Source: Chimonanthus salicifolius
Taxonomy: Eukaryota; Streptophyta; Magnoliopsida; Laurales; Calycanthaceae
DNA: 64,000 nt
Reading direction: 5' to 3'
NCBI GenBank assembly: GCA_013350335.1
Contig: CM023533.1
Location: 33,598,170 to 33,662,169, forward strand
A program made the translations under genes and the position numbers. This document shows positions 59,570 through 64,000 of the stretch, one piece after another (the first letter of the stretch is position 1; the number at the start of each line of letters is the position of its first letter). Under the pieces are notes generated by a model. It made no database searches and was not told where the DNA came from. It saw nothing but the letters and a program-made list of their open reading frames with translations.

Positions 59570-60760
59570 TGCTACCTACAGGTGCATTCGATGGCAGCAC
59601 AATTTTTTTTGTTCACTTTGTTTGTTAGGTGTGAGATTTTCATACCAAGGTGGAAATAGGGCCGGCCCTGGACATAGGCGGCGTAGGCTATCGCCTAGGG
59701 CCTCCAGACAGAAAGGCCCCTCACACTTAAACTCCTTAATATACCTGTCACAAAGGGCCCTGAAATCTTACTCTGCCTAGGGCCCCTAAGATTTTAGGGG
59801 ATATCAAGGTTAGCCCTGGGTGGAAATATCTAAGAGGTGGCGTATAAATCTCAGTGATTATTGGCTCGATTTGTGATTTGGCTTGATTTGGTTTGGCCCA
59901 ACTTTTTTCTCTTTGATATATAAAAATTATAAATAGAGCCCGTGGACGTAAGCATTTGATCGGAATCACGTAAATTTGCGTCTCTGTATCTACTGAGACT
60001 GATTAATTTCATTTTCTAGAATTTTGATTTGAAATTAATTGCAACATTGGACTTCTTTTGTTTTGCAAAAATAGAATATTTTTTGTTTTGCAAAAATAGA
60101 CTATTTTTTGGTGCCAGTGTGAGCTAATTTTAAGTACAAAAGTGATTTTTAGTGCATTTGATGGAAAAACAATTTATTTACAATTTATTTGTTCATTTTG
60201 TTTGTTAGGTGTAAGATTTTCATGTCAAGATGGAGATAGAGGTGGCATACAAATCTGTCAAAAATGGAGATTTGTTTATTATTGGCTTGATTTGTGACTC
60301 GGTAGCCCAATGGAGATTTGTTGATTATTGACTCGATTTGTGACTCGGGAGCATAGGAACATAAGCATTTGACCGATCCACGTAAATTTGTGGCTCTCTA
60401 TATACAGTAACTGATTGATTTCATTTTCTTGAATTTTGAATTGAAATTAATTGCAACAGTAGACTTGTTTTGTTTTGCAAAAACAGGCTGACTTTTTTGC
60501 TTGATCTGTGACACGGGAGCCTCAGGAGCATTTGACTGAACCACGTAAATCTGTGCCTCCCTATATACATTGACGGATTGATTTATTTTCTTGAACTTTG
60601 ATTTGAAATTAATTGCAACAGTGGACTTGTTTTGTTTTGCAAAAATAGACTGATTTTTTGGTGCCAATGTGAGCTAATTTTAAGTACAAAAGTAATTTTT
60701 GGTGTAGAAGTGGACATGTTTTAAGGTGTAAAAGTGTGCTATTTTATCATGCAAGAGTTG
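59570..60760. repeat. ~590-bp tandem segmental duplication
   Basis: Markers recur in the same order: TTTGTTTGTTAGGTGT (59,618; 60,198), CACGTAAATTTG (59,968; 60,380), ATTGAAATTAATTGCAAC-like (60,030; 60,438; 60,603) and GTGAGCTAATTTTAAGTACA (60,119; 60,669). The second half has a further internal repeat. Confidence 0.75.
59657..59818. mobile_element. hAT-like GGGCCGG MITE with empty-site evidence
   Basis: 162 bp starting TAGGGCCGGCCCTGG and ending GGTTAGCCCTG (reversed CAGGGCTAACC). The 8-mer GGTGGAAA flanks it on both sides (59649-59656 and 59819-59826), the duplication length of hAT elements. The paralogous position at about 60,227 in the tandem copy (AAGATGGAGATAGAGGTGGC) lacks the insertion. 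A related GGGCCGG element is at 23,370-23,450. Confidence 0.75.
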
Positions 60761-60769
60761 ATTTTTGTA

Positions 60770-62300
60770 AGTTCAGAAATTGTGTTAGTTTCAGTACAAG
60801 ATTTGATAGGTTTTAAGATGCAGAAAAACATTCGTTATACTTCAAAAAATTGAACTAAAAAGGATTTTTTTTACTCCTCAATTTCAATTTCAATATCAAT
60901 ATCAATAGAACTCATTATTAAAAAACGATTTCAAAATCTCTACAAGAGTAAATGGTGCCAAATGACCACGACCCAAACATCTACTTATATGGGACTTGCT
61001 AACAAAATATTCCTCATGCTTCGGTTTCGTTTTAGTCGTCACTCTTTTGCAGCTAAAACTATTAAACATTTTGGAAAATTAAAATTAGACAGTCCCATCT
61101 TACAAAAGTTGGTAGAAAGAACAGTCTATTTTCACTCTCCGCACTTACTATTAGCTAGGTGAAACAAAGGCTTGATGAGGGTAAATTTTGCCCGGGTTAC
61201 CCAGTTACCTTTATTCAAGTGTTACCTTATTTTATTTAATAATTATAGTGGTAAAGTTAAAATTTATAAGGGAAAAAAAAACTTATTTGATAACTTTATA
61301 CAGGGATAACCTGATTAGATTAATAATTTTATAAGAATTAAATAATTCTTACTAAATCTATATAATATAAATAAAAAAAAACTTTATGAAACATAATTAT
61401 TAAATAATATTCATCAATTAAAAAAATAATATATCATATAACTTTTATTGATTTTTTTTCATAATTATAATTTTAAAGAAATACTTGCATTCTAACAACA
61501 AAAAATGAGATAGAGAAAAAATATTTTTTTACATATTATTTTTTTCAAATCATAATAAATAAATAAAAAATGTCAATATATCTTTTTATAAAAATTCATA
61601 ATTTGTCCGACATAATATATAACATAATAGCCAGGTGCTCTAAGAGACTTAGATCATAAAATATAAAAAAGTTGTGGAAGTCATTGCATCATATTGATTG
61701 GACGACTTTCATTGTAAGATTTTACATGTCAATTTATTATTATCACTATCTTTGTTGTCTCCGTCATCATATCATCAAAACTTTAGTTAAATGGATAATT
61801 TGGATAGAAAATTTCAAGAGAGATTTTATCATTCAATTATTGTAACATGTAAATAACTCAATTTCGATTCGTTATAAACTCTAATCATTATTTTTACTCT
61901 GTGCTAAAAATTTATTTTTTTATAATTACTTTTCAAGATATATTTCTCAATTTAATTCTGTTATAAAATATAAAATGATTTTTTTTAGATAAAAAATCAT
62001 TTAAAAACCTTAAAAATATGAATTTATCAATTCAATTAACATAGACTATGCAATTTCTTTAAATTATATATATTTTAGGTCATTAAATATTGAAATTATA
62101 TTTTAATATGAAGGTTTGGATTAAAGAAAACTCGTCCCACATGAGTATTTTGTAGAGACAAGCAAATGGTACATTTGAACATTGCGTTTCTTGTGGTGTA
62201 ACGTTGTTATGCAACTCTCAAGTAAACCATAATACGCAGTTTTGTGGATTTTCTTGGACTCATGTGCAGCATCTGAAAGAAAGGAAAGACCCAGTTCGCT
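60770..62300. other. Intergenic, AT-rich
   Basis: No gene. The 61,180-61,330 stretch (GGGTAAATTTTGCCCGGGTT ... GGGATAACCTGATTAGATTA) may be another small inverted-repeat element. The frame at 60,962-61,162 has no recognisable domain. Confidence 0.35.
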
Positions 62301-63131
62301 GATACAGAGAAGATGCTTGCTCCCGTTCTTTAATTTATTAATATATATGAATATTACCCATTTAATTTGTGAATTTTAGATATGAATATTAGATGGGTAA
62401 AGTGTTGGGTCTTTGTCCAATTAAGACCCAACGGATTGTGGAATTGGTTTCAATAAAATTTAAATGGGGCTGAATTTAATTGGTTATACAATATCTATAA
62501 ATTAGGGATTAGGAATGGGATAATTGTACATGGCCAAATATTAGATATGAAATACATGAATATGTGCATGTGTTGGAGTATTTTTATAAAAAGGTGTCTA
62601 TTTCCTTGATACTAGAGGATTGTTTAAATAAAGAAGCTAATCCAAATAAAGAAGATAGGATGCATGGCCGAGTGGGGGATATGCGCAACCCATAAGATAG
62701 GCTAGTGTATCTTGGAAAGGTGTCCTTTCCTTGTTAGGAAAGGCAAGAGGGGCACATGACATCTTTTAATTAGGACTCTCTAAGTGGGAAGCCTAGGATT
62801 GGCAATTGCTATCTTCCAAGATAGAATCGAATGGAATTTGATAAAAGGGAAACACAAGGGCACACGGCATAGGGGTATTACTATCTTAGCACCTTCTAAA
62901 TATAGCATCAAGAGGAAGTTTTTATAGAAGAAAGGGAGAGAGGCGCACGGCACACACAATCAAGGAAAAATAGTGCACACGGCAATATTCATTCAAGAAA
63001 AGGCAGCCAGCAAGAGGTGTTCTCGGCTTGGGAAAGAGAATCAAGAAGAAAGGAGAAGAATTGGAAGAACAAGAATCAATCGGAACCGATTAGTGATTTT
63101 ATAATTTTTGTTTAAAAAGAAAAGAACCATA

Positions 63132-63796
63132 GGGTTCGGCCATGGTGTATGGCCGAACCCCATGGAAGAAAATTCAGGAAATAATCATGGAGAGTTAATG
63201 GAAAAGATGGACCATAGGGTTCGGCCATAGTGCATGGCCGAACCCCATGAAGTTGTATTGATATTTTTGATATATGTCAATTGATTAAAATGGAGAATAG
63301 TTATTAAATGAGAAAGTTTCTAATTATGGAAGATGGATTTTTAGAAATGATCTACAGATAGAAAGAATGAAAGGATGGATTGTCTCTATGGGTGAGGTTC
63401 GGCCATGGTGTATGGCCGAACCCCACAAGGGTTTATTTTTGGAAGGTGGAGATTAAATTAGAAAGTTCTAATTATGAACTTTCTAATTATGGACTTTCTA
63501 ATTTGGAAACTTTCTAATTATGAAAAGAACTTGGAATTATGGATCTAAGAATAGGAATTGATAAATTTAGAAAATGGATGCAATGTAGATAATTGGGAGT
63601 TAGACATCATAGGGTTCGGCCATGGTGCTTGGCCGAACCCTATGAACCAATTTTATGGGTTTATATTTATGTGTATTTTAAAGGGAGGATGCAAGTATAG
63701 ACTTATAGTTTATGGACCTAAGTTGGTGAACCATTGAAAAGAAAAAAAATTGGAAAAGAAACATCAAGGGTTCGGCCATGGTGTATGGCCGAACCC
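63132..63796. repeat. Five dispersed copies of a 29-nt perfect hairpin
   Basis: Arms GGGTTCGGCCAT and ATGGCCGAACCC with a 5-nt loop (GGTGT, AGTGC or GGTGC). Copies at 63132-63160, 63217-63245, 63396-63424, 63612-63640 and 63768-63796. Copy 3 has an A in the left arm and copy 4 a T in the right arm. Outer CCAT/ATGG bases extend several copies. Spacing is irregular (85, 179, 216 and 156 bp) and the sequence between copies is not repeated. Confidence 0.9.
63455..63535. repeat. Short tandem repeat of GAACTTTCTAATTATG
   Basis: Four or five slightly varied copies of a ~16-bp unit lie between hairpin copies 3 and 4. Confidence 0.6.
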
Positions 63797-64000
63797 CATG
63801 AACTTGTTAATGGGCCATGTTTGGGTCTTTGTATAATTTTAATGAATGGTTCACCAAACCAAGGGATGAAGGGTGAGAATAATGAAATTATAGCATTGGA
63901 TGGCAATATGGTAATTATGTAGAACTAATGGAACTATGTGTTGGAACTCAAACATAAGTTGATGGAACCAATGGCAATCTTGTAAATATGTGAAAATATT

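Larger units (their letters stand above)
62300..64000. other. Probable LTR-retrotransposon-derived region carrying hairpin repeats
   Basis: The text (GGGTCTTTGTCCAATTAAGA, repeated GCACACGGCA segments, an AAGAAGAAAGGAGAAG purine tract) resembles a plant LTR and leader, but no second LTR or polyprotein is inside the window. It contains five GGTTCGGCCAT/ATGGCCGAACC hairpins. Confidence 0.35.

Noticed and set aside
60962..61162. 66-codon frame with basic residues
   Set aside because: No recognisable domain, no splice or promoter support, and length is expected by chance.
63132..63796. CRISPR array
   Set aside because: Repeats are palindromic but spacing is irregular (85-216 bp), there are no cas genes, and the context is a plant nuclear genome.

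Overview
The window is nuclear DNA from a flowering plant. It has AT-rich intergenic sequence, plant-type intron/exon genes, tRNA-derived SINEs, a Stowaway MITE and TRIM-like retrotransposons. I cannot name the species. No bacterial operons, CRISPR arrays or viral genes were seen. Genes cover little of the window; most of the rest is small non-autonomous transposable elements, many datable by nesting.

Layout: (1) 2496-7801 (+) is an intact five-exon GH28 polygalacturonase. Its introns hold MITEs and a TRIM-like relic. (2) 7.8-13.7 kb is intergenic and holds a cluster of GGGTCGGGT-rich inverted-repeat elements. (3) 13808-16005 (+) is an intact two-exon gene for a protein with a disordered Ser/Asn/Pro-rich N-terminus and C-terminal TPR-like helices. 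(4) 16-25 kb is intergenic with a degenerate copia-type LTR. (5) 25025-32277 (+) and 37756-41965 (+) are two paralogous alpha/beta-hydrolase epoxide hydrolase loci. Coding lengths of their first three exons are identical (282, 183 and 239 nt). Both carry single-base frameshifts in the last exon, which removes one or two catalytic-triad residues. (6) 42-64 kb has no convincing intact gene. It holds a tRNA-Arg(UCU)-like sequence, doubtful coding fragments, minisatellites, two copies of a 0.5-kb TIR element, a ~590-bp tandem duplication whose two halves show a hAT-like insertion and its empty site, and five copies of a 29-nt hairpin at the right end.

The most striking feature is a family of 160-360 bp inverted-repeat elements rich in the palindrome ATATCGGCCGATAT, with about ten copies. 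Several have exact or near-exact 9-10 bp flanking duplications, which points to Mutator-type mobilisation. One copy sits inside a SINE and itself contains a complete 581-bp TRIM with a 5-bp target duplication. I found no new enzymatic or defence system. All gene models come from reading the sequence, without database searches.
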